A DNA stretch of 52,199 nt from Synergistaceae bacterium UBA6083 (GTDB lineage: Bacteria; Synergistota; Synergistia; Synergistales; 79-D21): assembly GCA_002436015.1 (NCBI GenBank), contig DIXJ01000012.1:1-52199 (forward strand). Reading direction: 5' to 3'. Shown piece after piece: positions 16,641 to 24,683 of the stretch. The position numbers and the translations under genes were made by a program. Within the stretch, counting starts at the first letter, position 1, and each line of letters begins with the position of its first letter. Below the pieces are notes generated by a model. That model saw nothing but the letters and a program-made list of their open reading frames with translations, did not search any database and was not told where the DNA came from.

Positions 16641-17537
16641 ATGGCTGAAAAGTTGTCTTCGCTTGTGGATGCCTATCTTCAGGACCTGCGGCATGGACGC
16701 CGGCTTTCGGAGCATACCGTAACGAACTATGCGATTGACCTTGCCCAGTTCGTGGAATTCGCGCTTGTTCAAGGCCTGGATTCACCCGAGGAGATCCGCT
16801 CAGCACACGTCAGGGCGTTCCTGAGGGAAATGCTCGCTTATGGCTACGCCAAGGCTTCCGTGGCCCGAAAACTTTCCGCGGTCAAAAGCTGGATGGTTTT
16901 CCTCAGGGAAGAGCAGGTGCTTGCAGAGGACCCGGCGTGCCGCGTTCAGGCGCCAAAGCTTCCTGTCCGTTTGCCGCGCGCCCTCAGCATGCAGGATGTG
17001 CAAAAGCTACTGGAAAACGGCCCGCAGGGAAAATCCTTCGTAAGGGATCGAGCGGCTCTCGAACTTCTCTACGGCAGCGGCCTTCGCGTTGCCGAACTGG
17101 TTTCCCTGGACTGGGAAGACCTTGATCTTCAGGAGCGTTGGGTACGCGTGACCGGCAAGGGGGACAAGGAACGTATCGTCCCTGTCGGACGCTTTGCGCT
17201 AGCCGCTTTTGATGCATGGGCGCTTGAATGTTCCAGCCGGAAAGGTCCGCTTTTTCCGGGGAGTGGCGGCAATCGCATGACGGTCAGGACAGTGACCCGT
17301 ATCGTGGACAGGGCTGCGAAGCGCTGCGGGCTGTCGGGAGTGACCCCGCATGTCCTTCGCCACAGCTTCGCTACACATCTCCTCGAGGGAGGGGCCAACC
17401 TGAGGGTGCTCCAGGAATTATTGGGGCACGAGAGCCTCCTAACGACACAGAGATACCTTAAAATCTCGGCCGACCACTTGCAGCGGATGGTCAGGGAAGC
17501 CCATCCAAGGGCGGGGGAAGGTGAAGAAGATGTTTGA
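16641..17537 (+). CDS. xerC: Tyrosine recombinase XerC (CodV-like)
   Basis: 298 residues. Site-specific recombinase resolving chromosome dimers. N-terminal SAM-like core-binding domain (residues ~5-90), then the catalytic domain with all six residues: Arg in GSGLRVAELVSL, Lys in TGKGDKERIVP, His-x-x-Arg in HVLRHSFATHLL, His in LGHESLLTTQRYLK and the nucleophilic Tyr in the same segment. No ribosome site precedes ATG 16641 and a -10-like box is 7 nt upstream, so the mRNA may be leaderless. Its place between trmFO and hslV matches codV of Bacillus, so it is a chromosomal Xer, not a phage integrase. Confidence 0.93.
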   Translation: MAEKLSSLVDAYLQDLRHGRRLSEHTVTNYAIDLAQFVEFALVQGLDSPEEIRSAHVRAFLREMLAYGYAKASVARKLSAVKSWMVFLREEQVLAEDPACRVQAPKLPVRLPRALSMQDVQKLLENGPQGKSFVRDRAALELLYGSGLRVAELVSLDWEDLDLQERWVRVTGKGDKERIVPVGRFALAAFDAWALECSSRKGPLFPGSGGNRMTVRTVTRIVDRAAKRCGLSGVTPHVLRHSFATHLLEGGANLRVLQELLGHESLLTTQRYLKISADHLQRMVREAHPRAGEGEEDV

Positions 17538-18063
17538 AGGAACAACCGTGCTTTGTGTCAGGCGCAACGGACTTGTCGCCATGGCCGGTGATGGCCAGGT
17601 GACTCTCGGCGACAAGGTCATCAAGGCAACCGCCAGGAAAGTGCGTTCCCTGAAGAACGGTCGCGTCCTGGCTGGTTTTGCCGGCAGCACGGCTGATGCC
17701 ATGACACTCCTGGAACGTTTCGAGACCAAGTTGAACGAGCAGAACGGGAACCTCATGCGAGCGGCCTATTCTCTGGTGCGGGATTGGCGGCTTGACAAGG
17801 CCCTGCGGCAGCTTGAAGCGATGATGCTGGTGGCCGACGCGGAGCAAACCCTGCTTCTTTCGGGGGCAGGCGACGTCCTCGAACCGGAGGGAGAAGCGTC
17901 ATCCATCGGTTCGGGTTCCGGGTACGCCCTTGCGGCGGCCCGTGCTTTGTTGCTGGCCACTGACTGGGACGCTGAGCGAATCGCGAGGGTTTCCCTCGAA
18001 ACCGCGGCAGAAATCTGCATCTACACGAACAAGTCCATCACCCTGGAGATGATCGGTTCATGA
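17530..18063 (+). CDS. hslV: ATP-dependent protease peptidase subunit HslV (ClpQ)
   Basis: 177 residues from ATG 17530. A proteasome-beta-like N-terminal-nucleophile peptidase; the mature enzyme begins at the Thr of TTVLCVRRNG after removal of a short propeptide. GDGQVTLGDKVIKATARKVR and GFAGSTADAMTLLERFE are canonical, and SSIGSGSGYALAAARALL lines the chamber. The GGGGGAAG ribosome site is only 1-2 nt from an alternative GTG 17521 but ~10 nt from ATG 17530, so ATG is chosen. It overlaps xerC upstream and hslU downstream (ATGA). Confidence 0.96.
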   Translation: MFEGTTVLCVRRNGLVAMAGDGQVTLGDKVIKATARKVRSLKNGRVLAGFAGSTADAMTLLERFETKLNEQNGNLMRAAYSLVRDWRLDKALRQLEAMMLVADAEQTLLLSGAGDVLEPEGEASSIGSGSGYALAAARALLLATDWDAERIARVSLETAAEICIYTNKSITLEMIGS

Positions 18064-19466
18064 CCCAACCCGAGAAACTGGCCGATGCCCTGACCCCCGC
18101 AAAGGTCGTTCTCACCCTTGACCGCTTTATCGTCGGGCAGGACAAGGCCAAGAGGGCCGTGGCCATAGCCCTCAGGAACAGGATCCGGCGGAGGTGGCTT
18201 GCGGCGGATCTTTCCGAGGAAATCGCCCCCAAGAACATTCTCATGGTGGGGCCTACGGGTGTAGGCAAGACGGAGATCGCACGCAGGCTGGCCTCCCTTG
18301 TGGACTCACCGTTTATCAAGGTTGAGGCAACGAAGTTCACCGAAGTCGGTTATGTCGGCAGGGACGTCGAATCGATGATCCGGGATTTGGCCGAGTCCGC
18401 GATCCAGATGGTGAAGAACCGCCGGGTGGAAGAAGTCCAACCCCAGGCCCGAGTGCGGGCGGAGGAAAGACTCCTGGATGCGCTTCTGCCACGCCCGAGG
18501 AAAGAACCAGCTGTTCCGGACTTCATGAAGACGCTGATGGGCGGGGGGGCGGACAGGGAAGATTCACCCCCTGCCCTCGAGCCTTCTTCGGGAACACGCG
18601 ATCGTCTCAGGGAGATGCTTCTCGGAGGGAAACTGGACGACCGGGATGTCGAGATCGAGGTGTCGGAACAGCCTCAGTTTGGTTTTCCCCTTGCCGGAAG
18701 CGGCATGGAGGGAATGGCAATCAACCTCGGGGAAGTCCTTGGGGGATTGATGCCCAGGAAGACGCGCCGACGGAAGATGACCGTGAAGGAAGCCTTGAAG
18801 GTCCTGCAGTCGGAGGAAGCCGAGGGCCTGGTCGACATGGAGGCGGTAACGAGGGAAGCGCTGGAAAAGACACAGGAAGAGGGCATCATCTTCCTGGACG
18901 AACTTGACAAGATCGCTGCCTCCGGAGGTGGAGGCCAGGGACCCGACGTCAGCCGTGAAGGCGTTCAGCGGGACTTGCTTCCTATCGTGGAAGGCAGCAC
19001 GGTCCAGACGAAATACGGGTCCATCCGGACCGACCATATCCTTTTCATCGCTGCCGGGGCCTTTCACAAGGTCAAGCCGTCGGATCTCGTGCCGGAACTC
19101 CAGGGAAGGTTTCCCCTACGGGTCGAACTGCAGCCGCTTTCGGCGGAAGACCTGGCAAGGATCCTCGTTGAGCCTGAGCACAGCCTGGTCAGGCAATACC
19201 AGGCACTCCTGGAGACGGAAGGCGTGGAAGTGGTGTTCGAAGAGGCCGCGATCCGGGAGATTGCCTCCATGGCGGCCCGGATGAACCAGGAAATGGAAGA
19301 CATCGGGGCGCGCCGCCTTCATACCATCATGGAAATCCTGCTGGAGGAGGTCAGCTTCTCGGCTTCGGAGATGCGGGGCATCCGCGTGGCCGTGGACGTT
19401 CCCTTCGTCAAAAGCAGGCTTGACCACTTGGCTTCCGACACGGACATACGGAAATACCTGATCTGA
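18060..19466 (+). CDS. hslU: ATP-dependent protease ATPase subunit HslU (ClpY)
   Basis: 468 residues. AAA+ unfoldase that feeds substrates to HslV. Walker A GPTGVGKTEIARRLA, the pore/TKFTEVGYVGRDVESMIRDL segment, an I-domain (about residues 130-240), Walker B GIIFLDELDKIA, sensor GAFHKVKPSDLVPELQGRFP and the conserved C-terminal IGARRLHTIMEILLE...DIRKYLI tail that docks into HslV. It is coupled to hslV by ATGA overlap, and codY follows 38 nt later. Confidence 0.97.
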   Translation: MTQPEKLADALTPAKVVLTLDRFIVGQDKAKRAVAIALRNRIRRRWLAADLSEEIAPKNILMVGPTGVGKTEIARRLASLVDSPFIKVEATKFTEVGYVGRDVESMIRDLAESAIQMVKNRRVEEVQPQARVRAEERLLDALLPRPRKEPAVPDFMKTLMGGGADREDSPPALEPSSGTRDRLREMLLGGKLDDRDVEIEVSEQPQFGFPLAGSGMEGMAINLGEVLGGLMPRKTRRRKMTVKEALKVLQSEEAEGLVDMEAVTREALEKTQEEGIIFLDELDKIAASGGGGQGPDVSREGVQRDLLPIVEGSTVQTKYGSIRTDHILFIAAGAFHKVKPSDLVPELQGRFPLRVELQPLSAEDLARILVEPEHSLVRQYQALLETEGVEVVFEEAAIREIASMAARMNQEMEDIGARRLHTIMEILLEEVSFSASEMRGIRVAVDVPFVKSRLDHLASDTDIRKYLI

Positions 19467-19504
19467 GCGAGTCGATCACCGAATTGGGACATGGAGGGAT
19501 CATG

Positions 19505-20341
19505 ATGACAATGAGAACACCGAAGGAATTGCTCGAGAGCAGGCCGAAGATACTGAACCCGTCAGCCATGAACGACCTGCTGGAGAAGACCCGGATCGTC
19601 AGCCGGGCCCTTGAGAACCGCAAGGGAAACAACCAGCCCGATTACCAGAAGCTAGCCTCCCTTCTCTGTGACCTTTCGGCAGCAAACGTCTACATCATCA
19701 ACCGCGAGGGAAGAATCCTTGGATATGGCTGGATCAGCGAATACGACTGTTCGATCATGTCCGACCAGCTTGCAAAGGGGAGGATGCCCGAACGATACGT
19801 CGAAAAGTTGAACCAGGTTCACGAATCGGTCCTGAACCACACGGACCACGGGGTCTGTGCCTATGCAGACGTGCCTTGCACCTACTCTGACAAGCATGTT
19901 CTCTACGTCCCGATCAACGGGGCCGGGGATCGTCTTGGGACGATGATCCTGGCGCGGTTCGGGATCGAGTTCGACACGCGGGACCTTGTCCTCGCGGAAT
20001 ACCTTGCCACCGTCGTTGGCCTGGAGATTCTCCACGAACGGGCCAAGTCGATCGAGGACCGATCGAGGGAGCGCTTGATCGTCCAGATGGCCATGCGTGC
20101 ACTGTCCTATTCGGAGGTCAAGTCTGTCAAGCACATCATCCGTGAACTGGGCAGCTCCGAGGGGGTCGTCGTGGCAAGCCGTGTCGCCGACAGGGTCGGT
20201 GTTACGAGGAGCGTCATCGTCAACGCTCTCCGGAAACTGGAAAGCGCAGGGATTATCGAAAGCAGAAGCCTGGGAATGAAGGGCACGCATATCAAGGTCA
20301 TGAGCCCCCTCTTCATCGAGGATCTTCGCCTATCCGAGTAA
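19505..20341 (+). CDS. codY: GTP-sensing transcriptional regulator CodY
   Basis: 278 residues. CodY binds GTP and branched-chain amino acids and represses nutrient-limitation genes. An N-terminal GAF-like sensor covers ~20-150 (LCDLSAANVYIINREGRILGY). A linker helix follows, then a C-terminal winged helix (VVASRVADRVGVTRSVIVNALRKLESAGIIESRS) ending GMKGTHIKV. Length and order match Bacillus CodY, and the hslVU-codY order is the same. ATG 19505 is 7 nt after GGAGG (19493-19497); ATG 19502 and 19511 are alternatives. No CodY-box-like sequence was recognised upstream. Its presence in a two-membraned genome is notable. Confidence 0.92.
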   Translation: MTMRTPKELLESRPKILNPSAMNDLLEKTRIVSRALENRKGNNQPDYQKLASLLCDLSAANVYIINREGRILGYGWISEYDCSIMSDQLAKGRMPERYVEKLNQVHESVLNHTDHGVCAYADVPCTYSDKHVLYVPINGAGDRLGTMILARFGIEFDTRDLVLAEYLATVVGLEILHERAKSIEDRSRERLIVQMAMRALSYSEVKSVKHIIRELGSSEGVVVASRVADRVGVTRSVIVNALRKLESAGIIESRSLGMKGTHIKVMSPLFIEDLRLSE

Positions 20342-20401
20342 AAAAAGGCGGGGACGTCTCCCGTCTGGTCCCCAGGGGTGGCGAAAAGCGGGTTGATTCT
20401 T

Positions 20402-20407
20402 TATAAT
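20402..20407 (+). promoter_or_regulatory. -10 element upstream of the S1-domain gene
   Basis: A perfect TATAAT in an AT-rich island, 57 nt before the ATG at 20464. No convincing -35 at 16-18 nt, so it is called on the -10 and position only. Confidence 0.45.
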
Positions 20408-20463
20408 CACTCTATTTCCGGCGATCAAGCAAAAACCTAACGAGCGGAGGCTAAAAGGGAAAC

Positions 20464-20913
20464 ATGGTGGAGGAAAGAAGCGCACCGACGGAACCGGTCA
20501 AAGTGGGGGACATTGTCAAGGGCACCGTTGAACACATCGCGGCCTACGGGGCTTTTGTGCGACTGGCCACCGGTCAGAAAGCCATGATCCACATTTCGGA
20601 ACTCTCCCAGAGCTTCGTGAAGAAAGTGGAAGATGTGCTTGCGGTTGGGCAGGAAGTCCAGGCACAGGTCATCAAGATCGACGAGAAAAACCGGATTGAC
20701 CTGTCGATCAAGGTTTTGCAGGCAAAGGAGAGCCGACCCCCAAGAAGGAGAGAGGACGATTTCGAGAAGAAGCTCTCCCTCTTCCTTAAGAGCAGCGAGG
20801 AAAAGATCGCCGACCTGAACAACAAGCTCAAGGACCCCCGCGGAAATAAAAAGCGGAGTGGAAGCGGGGCGGGTTCGGGGAGCGCTTCGAGCGGGTCCGG
20901 AGGGAAGCGCTAG
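20464..20913 (+). CDS. S1 RNA-binding domain protein (YugI/CvfD-like)
   Basis: 149 residues. One S1/OB-fold RNA-binding domain at ~12-80 (VGDIVKGTVEHIAAYGAFVRL, MIHISELSQSFVKKVEDVL, IDEKNRIDLSIK), then a charged linker and a low-complexity Gly/Ser/Lys tail (SGSGAGSGSASSGSGGKR). This is the layout of general stress protein 13/YugI and the post-transcriptional regulator CvfD; the actual RNA target is unknown. The ribosome site GCGGAGG lies 11 nt upstream with AAAAGGGA closer to ATG. A strong terminator lies just after the stop. Confidence 0.85.
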   Translation: MVEERSAPTEPVKVGDIVKGTVEHIAAYGAFVRLATGQKAMIHISELSQSFVKKVEDVLAVGQEVQAQVIKIDEKNRIDLSIKVLQAKESRPPRRREDDFEKKLSLFLKSSEEKIADLNNKLKDPRGNKKRSGSGAGSGSASSGSGGKR

Positions 20914-20920
20914 GAATCCT

Positions 20921-21541
20921 ATGAATGGCTTCATCGACAGCGGGGGGGGGACCCCCCCGCTTTTATTTGAATCCCTGAAAGGTAAAGATGCGCAAACTCT
21001 TGTTTTCCAGATGAAGGGGAGGGCATTTGACATTTCGATCGTTCGCGGGGTCGCCAGGCGATGTCCTTGGGGCATGCCCCAGGTGATTGTTTGCGGACCC
21101 TTGCGAGAAGGCAGGCCTTTCCCGACTACTTTCTGGCTGACCTGCCCTTTCCTTGACCGAAAATGCGGCCAGCTTGAATCGGAAGGGGCTGTGGGAGAAC
21201 TAGAGGGCATCCTTGCAAGCCCCGGAGCGAGTAAGGCCTGGGCAAGCTACAACGAAAGCGCGGCCCTCTTCAGGCGGGACCTTTTATCCGGAGAAGAAAG
21301 GGATCTCCTGCTCACGGGGGGTCCAGCCCTCCTGGAAAGCCTGGAATGCGTGGGGGTCGGTGGCATCAGGCCGGGCGAGAAGCCTTCGGTAAAGTGCCTT
21401 CACCTCCAGGTTGCCACTTGGATCGGGCTCGGTTTTCACCCTGCGGGGGAATGGCTTGCCCGAAAACTGCTCTGCCTGGATTGTGGCGGATCTTGGCGAG
21501 CCCGGTGCGAGCCGGTGGTATCGTGCAAGGAGGGGTTGTGA
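20921..21541 (+). CDS. DUF501 domain protein
   Basis: 206 residues from ATG 20921. The DUF501 signature is visible: VARRCPWGMPQVIVCGPL, FPTTFWLTCPFLDRKCGQLES, and Cys-containing ends. The family is uncharacterised; in actinobacteria it sits near cell-division genes, and nothing here supports that role. The first 14 codons coincide with a strong terminator hairpin, so the true start may be ATG 21011 (starting MKGRAFDIS), which still keeps the whole domain. It overlaps argH by one base and ends just after an AAGGAGGGG used by argH. Confidence 0.75.
   Translation: MNGFIDSGGGTPPLLFESLKGKDAQTLVFQMKGRAFDISIVRGVARRCPWGMPQVIVCGPLREGRPFPTTFWLTCPFLDRKCGQLESEGAVGELEGILASPGASKAWASYNESAALFRRDLLSGEERDLLLTGGPALLESLECVGVGGIRPGEKPSVKCLHLQVATWIGLGFHPAGEWLARKLLCLDCGGSWRARCEPVVSCKEGL
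20939..20967 (+). terminator. Intrinsic terminator of the S1-domain gene
   Basis: A 10-bp GC-rich stem (20939-20948 with 20952-20961, loop GGA) followed by TTTTATTT. It starts 25 nt after the S1 gene stop and lies inside the longest reading of the DUF501 gene. Confidence 0.75.
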
Positions 21542-22953
21542 TGTGGAAGGGACGTTTTTCGGCAGATACGGCTGATGAGGTTTTGCGGTTCACCCAGTCG
21601 CTTGATCTTGACTGGCGGCTCGCGAAATGCGACATCATCGGGAGCATCGCCCATGCCCGGATGTTGGGTCATACCGGCTTGCTGGAAGAGAAGGAAAGCC
21701 AGGAACTCGAAACAGGCTTGAGGCAGGTTGCCCTTGAGGTTGAGTCCGGCGATTTCAAGCCGCGGATAGACCTGGAAGATGTCCACATGAATATCGAATC
21801 CCGCCTTACGACGATTTTGGGCCCGCTTGGAGCCAAGCTGCACATGGGACGCAGCCGAAACGACCAGGTGGCTACCACCCTGCGGCTCTACCTGAAAGAG
21901 ACTCTTACCCGGATTGGCGGTCAACTTGCCGAACTGGAAGAGGCGTTCCTGGCCCTTTCCGCTCGCGATGAGGCGACTCTTGTGCCGGGCTACACTCATC
22001 TCCAGCAGGCCCAGCCAATCAGCATGGGGCATTACTGGCTTGCCCATTTCCAGGCTTTTTCGAGGGATGCCAGGCGATTGCTCTTCGCCCTCGAGGCCCT
22101 TGACGAATGTCCCCTCGGGAGCGGTGCCCTGGCGGGTTCGACACTTCCCCTGGATCGACTCTACACGGCAGAAATACTGGGTTTTCACAAACCTACCGAG
22201 AATAGCCTTGATACCGTGGGGCAGAGAGACTACCTTCTCGACATCCACGGTTTTTGCGCTACCTTCGGTATCCACACGAGTCGCCTGGCGGAAGACCTCA
22301 TCCTTTACAGTTCGCAGGAGTTCGGTTGGATACGCCTGCCGGATGCCTACTGCACTGGCTCCAGCATGATGCCCCAGAAAAAGAACCCTGACGTGCTCGA
22401 ACTCGTCAGGGGCAGGACGGGGCAGTTCGTAGGCCACCTGGTGGACCTCCTTGTCAACCTCAAGGGGCTGCCTTCGACCTACGACAGGGACCTCCAGGAG
22501 GACAAGCGGGGACTTTGGGAAAGCCTCGACCTGGTCGAAGCCGTATTTGCGGTTCTCATTCCCCTGCTCCAAAAGGTGGAGGTGGACGTGGAAAGGGCAC
22601 GGGACGGTTTTGCAAACGGACTCCTCCTCGCCACCGACGTTGCAGAGTACCTGGTCCTGAAAGGGATTCCCTTTCGGCAAGCCCATGAGCAGGTCGGAAA
22701 AGCCGTTGCCTGGTGCATCCGGGAAGAACGTCCGCTGGCCAGCCTTTCGACCGGCGAGTGGAAAGCCTTGATCCCCGAAGCTGGTGAAGACCTGCCACCG
22801 CTTCTTGATGCCGGGGTTGCGGTTGCCCGAAGGCAAACCTATGGAGGAACCGGTTTCTCCCAGGTGGTAGCCCAGCGGGTACGGGCCCAGGCAGAACTCT
22901 CGGGCTTCAGGAAGTCTCTTTCCGCCATACGCGCGTCATCCATCACACTCTAG
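21541..22953 (+). CDS. argH: Argininosuccinate lyase
   Basis: 470 residues. Last step of arginine synthesis: argininosuccinate to arginine plus fumarate. Signature loop GSSMMPQKKNPD carries the catalytic Ser. Also visible are MGRSRNDQVATTLRLYLK, PGYTHLQQAQPISMGHYW (catalytic His) and SLDTVGQRDYLLD. ATG 21541 is preceded by AAGGAGGGG at 21528-21536. No other arg gene is adjacent, so it may be an isolated biosynthetic gene or act in reverse. In amino-acid fermenters, arginine breakdown is an alternative use; sequence does not decide. Confidence 0.96.
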   Translation: MWKGRFSADTADEVLRFTQSLDLDWRLAKCDIIGSIAHARMLGHTGLLEEKESQELETGLRQVALEVESGDFKPRIDLEDVHMNIESRLTTILGPLGAKLHMGRSRNDQVATTLRLYLKETLTRIGGQLAELEEAFLALSARDEATLVPGYTHLQQAQPISMGHYWLAHFQAFSRDARRLLFALEALDECPLGSGALAGSTLPLDRLYTAEILGFHKPTENSLDTVGQRDYLLDIHGFCATFGIHTSRLAEDLILYSSQEFGWIRLPDAYCTGSSMMPQKKNPDVLELVRGRTGQFVGHLVDLLVNLKGLPSTYDRDLQEDKRGLWESLDLVEAVFAVLIPLLQKVEVDVERARDGFANGLLLATDVAEYLVLKGIPFRQAHEQVGKAVAWCIREERPLASLSTGEWKALIPEAGEDLPPLLDAGVAVARRQTYGGTGFSQVVAQRVRAQAELSGFRKSLSAIRASSITL

Positions 22954-22974
22954 CCGGTCCGCTCCGCTGCAACC

Positions 22975-23003
22975 TTGACAGACAGGCCAAGGGTCGCTAT
23001 ATT
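22975..23003 (+). promoter_or_regulatory. Strong promoter of the tRNA cluster
   Basis: TTGACA (22975-22980), exactly 17 nt, TATATT (22998-23003): near-consensus sigma-70. It lies 19 nt before tRNA-Lys, as expected for a stable-RNA promoter. Confidence 0.85.
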
Positions 23004-23021
23004 GTCCTAGCCTCTAGAGCT

Positions 23022-23097
23022 GAGTCGTTAGCTCAGCTGGCAGAGCACCGGACTTTTAATCCGGGTGTCGAGGGTTCGAATCCCTCACGACTCACCA
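23022..23097 (+). tRNA. tRNA-Lys (anticodon UUU)
   Basis: Acceptor GAGTCGT/ACGACTC, D-arm TAGCTCAGCTGG, anticodon stem CCGGA/TCCGG with loop CTTTTAA, T-loop GGTTCGAATCC, discriminator A and encoded CCA. Confidence 0.97.
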
Positions 23098-23101
23098 TCG
23101 C

Positions 23102-23177
23102 GGTCCCATCGTCTAGTGGCCTAGGACACCGCCCTTTCAAGGCGGCGGCACGGGTTCGAATCCCGTTGGGACCGCCA
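23102..23177 (+). tRNA. tRNA-Glu (anticodon UUC)
   Basis: Acceptor GGTCCCA/TGGGACC, anticodon stem CCGCC/GGCGG with loop CTTTCAA, GGTTCGAATCC T-loop, discriminator G and encoded CCA. Only 4 nt after tRNA-Lys, so cotranscribed. Confidence 0.97.
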
Positions 23178-23185
23178 TTTTTCAA

Positions 23186-23261
23186 GCCGGCGTAGCTCAG
23201 TCGGTAGAGCAGCGCACTCGTAATGCGCAGGTCTTCGGTTCAAGTCCGATCGCCGGCTCCA
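23186..23261 (+). tRNA. tRNA-Thr (anticodon CGU)
   Basis: Acceptor GCCGGCG/CGCCGGC, D-arm TAGCTCAGTCGG, anticodon stem GCGCA/TGCGC with loop CTCGTAA, T-loop GGTTCAAGTCC, encoded CCA. Last tRNA of the cluster. Confidence 0.97.
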
Positions 23262-23267
23262 GTTATG

Positions 23268-23322
23268 AAAAGGGGATTTGCCAGGTGGGGAACAATTCCC
23301 CGGGCAGGTCCCTTTTTAGTTT
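23268..23322 (+). terminator. Terminator of the tRNA cluster
   Basis: Outer arms 23268-23282 and 23303-23317 form a 15-bp stem (three G-U pairs) around an inner GGGGAA/TTCCCC hairpin, followed by AGTTTTT. Confidence 0.8.
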
Positions 23323-23343
23323 TTGAAAAGGAGGCAGGGTCCC

Positions 23344-24006
23344 ATGCAAATTCGCAGGTTGCTTCTGGCTCGTCACGGCCAGACCGAGTGGAACTCCGTT
23401 ACCCGCTACCAGGGAAAGACGGATGTCCCACTCAACGAACTGGGGAGGCTTCAGGCTGCCAGGCTTGCGGCACGTCTATCAGCGTGGGAGCCGGAATTGT
23501 TTTTTACGACCCCCCTCTCCCGTGCCCGCGAAACGGCTGAGATAGTCGAGGCGGGGCTCCTGATGGAAGCAACCCCTCCCCTGCAGGTCCTGGGTGATCT
23601 TGCGGAAATCGATTTCGGGGATTGGGAGGGTCAAACGATATCTGAAATCGAGGCTGCCTACGGGAAACTTTACCTGGAATGGAGAGAAGACCCTTCCAAA
23701 GTCACTCCACCAGGAGGGGAAAGCTTTCCGCAAGTCCTCGACCGTGTCGGCCGGGTTTTCGAGATGATTATGGCAGGTTCGGCGGAGCGCATACTTGTAG
23801 TTGGACACGGAGGGACCATGAGGGCGGCGCTGGTGTGCCTGCTTGGGGTACCCGCCTCCCTTGTCTGGCGCATGCGAATGGACAACTGCAGCATCCTTGG
23901 CATCGATTTCTGGAAGGACCGGGCAATGCTTGCCTTTTCCAACGATACGGCACACCTTCTAGTTGAGGGAGTAGAGGCGGCGTCGAGGCTTCCGATACCC
24001 GACTAG
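23344..24006 (+). CDS. Histidine phosphatase family protein
   Basis: 220 residues. Phosphoglycerate-mutase-like fold with the catalytic LLLARHGQTEWN motif at residues ~6-17, FTTPLSRARETAEI, acidic LAEIDFGDWEGQT, and the second catalytic His in VVGHGGTMRAALVCLLG. Candidates are CobC (alpha-ribazole phosphatase) or a broad-range sugar/metabolite phosphatase; no cobalamin gene is near, so no specific name is given. ATG 23344 follows AAAAGGAGGCAGGG; a TTG at 23323 is inside the ribosome site region and is rejected. The gene sits after the tRNA terminator with its own promoter not obvious. Confidence 0.87.
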   Translation: MQIRRLLLARHGQTEWNSVTRYQGKTDVPLNELGRLQAARLAARLSAWEPELFFTTPLSRARETAEIVEAGLLMEATPPLQVLGDLAEIDFGDWEGQTISEIEAAYGKLYLEWREDPSKVTPPGGESFPQVLDRVGRVFEMIMAGSAERILVVGHGGTMRAALVCLLGVPASLVWRMRMDNCSILGIDFWKDRAMLAFSNDTAHLLVEGVEAASRLPIPD

Positions 24007-24025
24007 TGCGAACCGGCGCCAGTGC

Positions 24026-24034
24026 TGGTACAAT
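24026..24034 (+). promoter_or_regulatory. Extended -10 promoter of the sigma factor gene
   Basis: TGGTACAAT: a TGn extension plus TACAAT, 53 nt before ATG 24087. No good -35, as often with extended -10 promoters. Confidence 0.5.
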
Positions 24035-24086
24035 GGCGAGGGCGGACATGTTCCTGAACGGGCCTGTCCGGAAAGGGGAGACCTTC

Positions 24087-24662
24087 ATGATCGAGGCTGG
24101 CACTTCAAGCCGGATGGATCCCGAACGGGAAAGCGTTCTCTGGTTGCGCAGGGAAGAGGGAGATGACCAGGCCAGGGAAGAACTGATCCTGGGGTACAGA
24201 TCGCTTGTTTTCTGGCTTGCAAGGAAACTCCAGGTTGCCCCCTCCCGATACCAGGATCTCGTCCAGGAAGGGACCATTGCCCTGATCAACGCTGTGGACC
24301 ATTTCGATTCAAAGAGGAACATCAGGTTCATCACCTACGCCTATTACCGGATTCGGGGAGCCATGGTGAATTTCCTTCAGCGGGTCGAGGCGAAAGCCCC
24401 TCTCCCCGTAGAGGAAATGGATGAATTGGCCGCCGAACCGTTCGATCCCGAGGCCGAAGACTGGCGACTGGCCCTGATGGAAGGGATGGAGCACCTTTCG
24501 GCCAGGGAATCGGAGATCATCGAGGCGCTACTCGTCCAAGGCCGCCGAGCCAGGGAACTGGCGGATGAAAAAGGCATCGACGTCAGCCAGATTTATCGGA
24601 TCCAGAGAAGAGGGCTTGCGAAGCTAAGGGCCTGGTTCGGTGTCGGAGAGTCCACATCCTGA
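24087..24662 (+). CDS. Alternative RNA polymerase sigma factor (sigma-70 family, group 3-like)
   Basis: 191 residues. Region 2 is clear: LILGYRSLVFWLARKLQVAP, YQDLVQEGTIALINAVDHFD and RNIRFITYAYYRIRGAMVNFLQRVE, similar to FliA/SigB/WhiG-type factors. A short acidic linker replaces most of region 3. Region 4 is LSARESEIIEALLVQGRRARELADEKGIDVSQIYRIQRRGLAKLRAWF, a helix-turn-helix for the -35. ATG 24087 follows AAAGGGGAG. Its own promoter has an extended -10. Placed just upstream of a membrane protein and the BamA/LPS operon, so it may control envelope genes; no flagellar gene is present here, making FliA unlikely but not excluded. Confidence 0.85.
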   Translation: MIEAGTSSRMDPERESVLWLRREEGDDQAREELILGYRSLVFWLARKLQVAPSRYQDLVQEGTIALINAVDHFDSKRNIRFITYAYYRIRGAMVNFLQRVEAKAPLPVEEMDELAAEPFDPEAEDWRLALMEGMEHLSARESEIIEALLVQGRRARELADEKGIDVSQIYRIQRRGLAKLRAWFGVGESTS

Positions 24663-24683
24663 AGGCAGCCGGGGATAATCTCC

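Noticed and set aside
16641..17537. Tyrosine recombinase as sign of a mobile element
   Set aside because: Gene order (trmFO-xerC-hslV) and lack of att-like repeats or phage genes show it is the housekeeping Xer recombinase.
21436..22836. A 466-residue minus-strand frame over argH
   Set aside because: Antisense of a complete argH; no independent evidence.
22954..23343. tRNA cluster as an integration site
   Set aside because: No adjacent integrase, no partial tRNA repeat; a normal promoter and terminator flank it.
24087..24662. Sigma factor as flagellar FliA
   Set aside because: No flagellar or chemotaxis gene in the window and region 3 is mostly missing; kept as unnamed alternative sigma factor.
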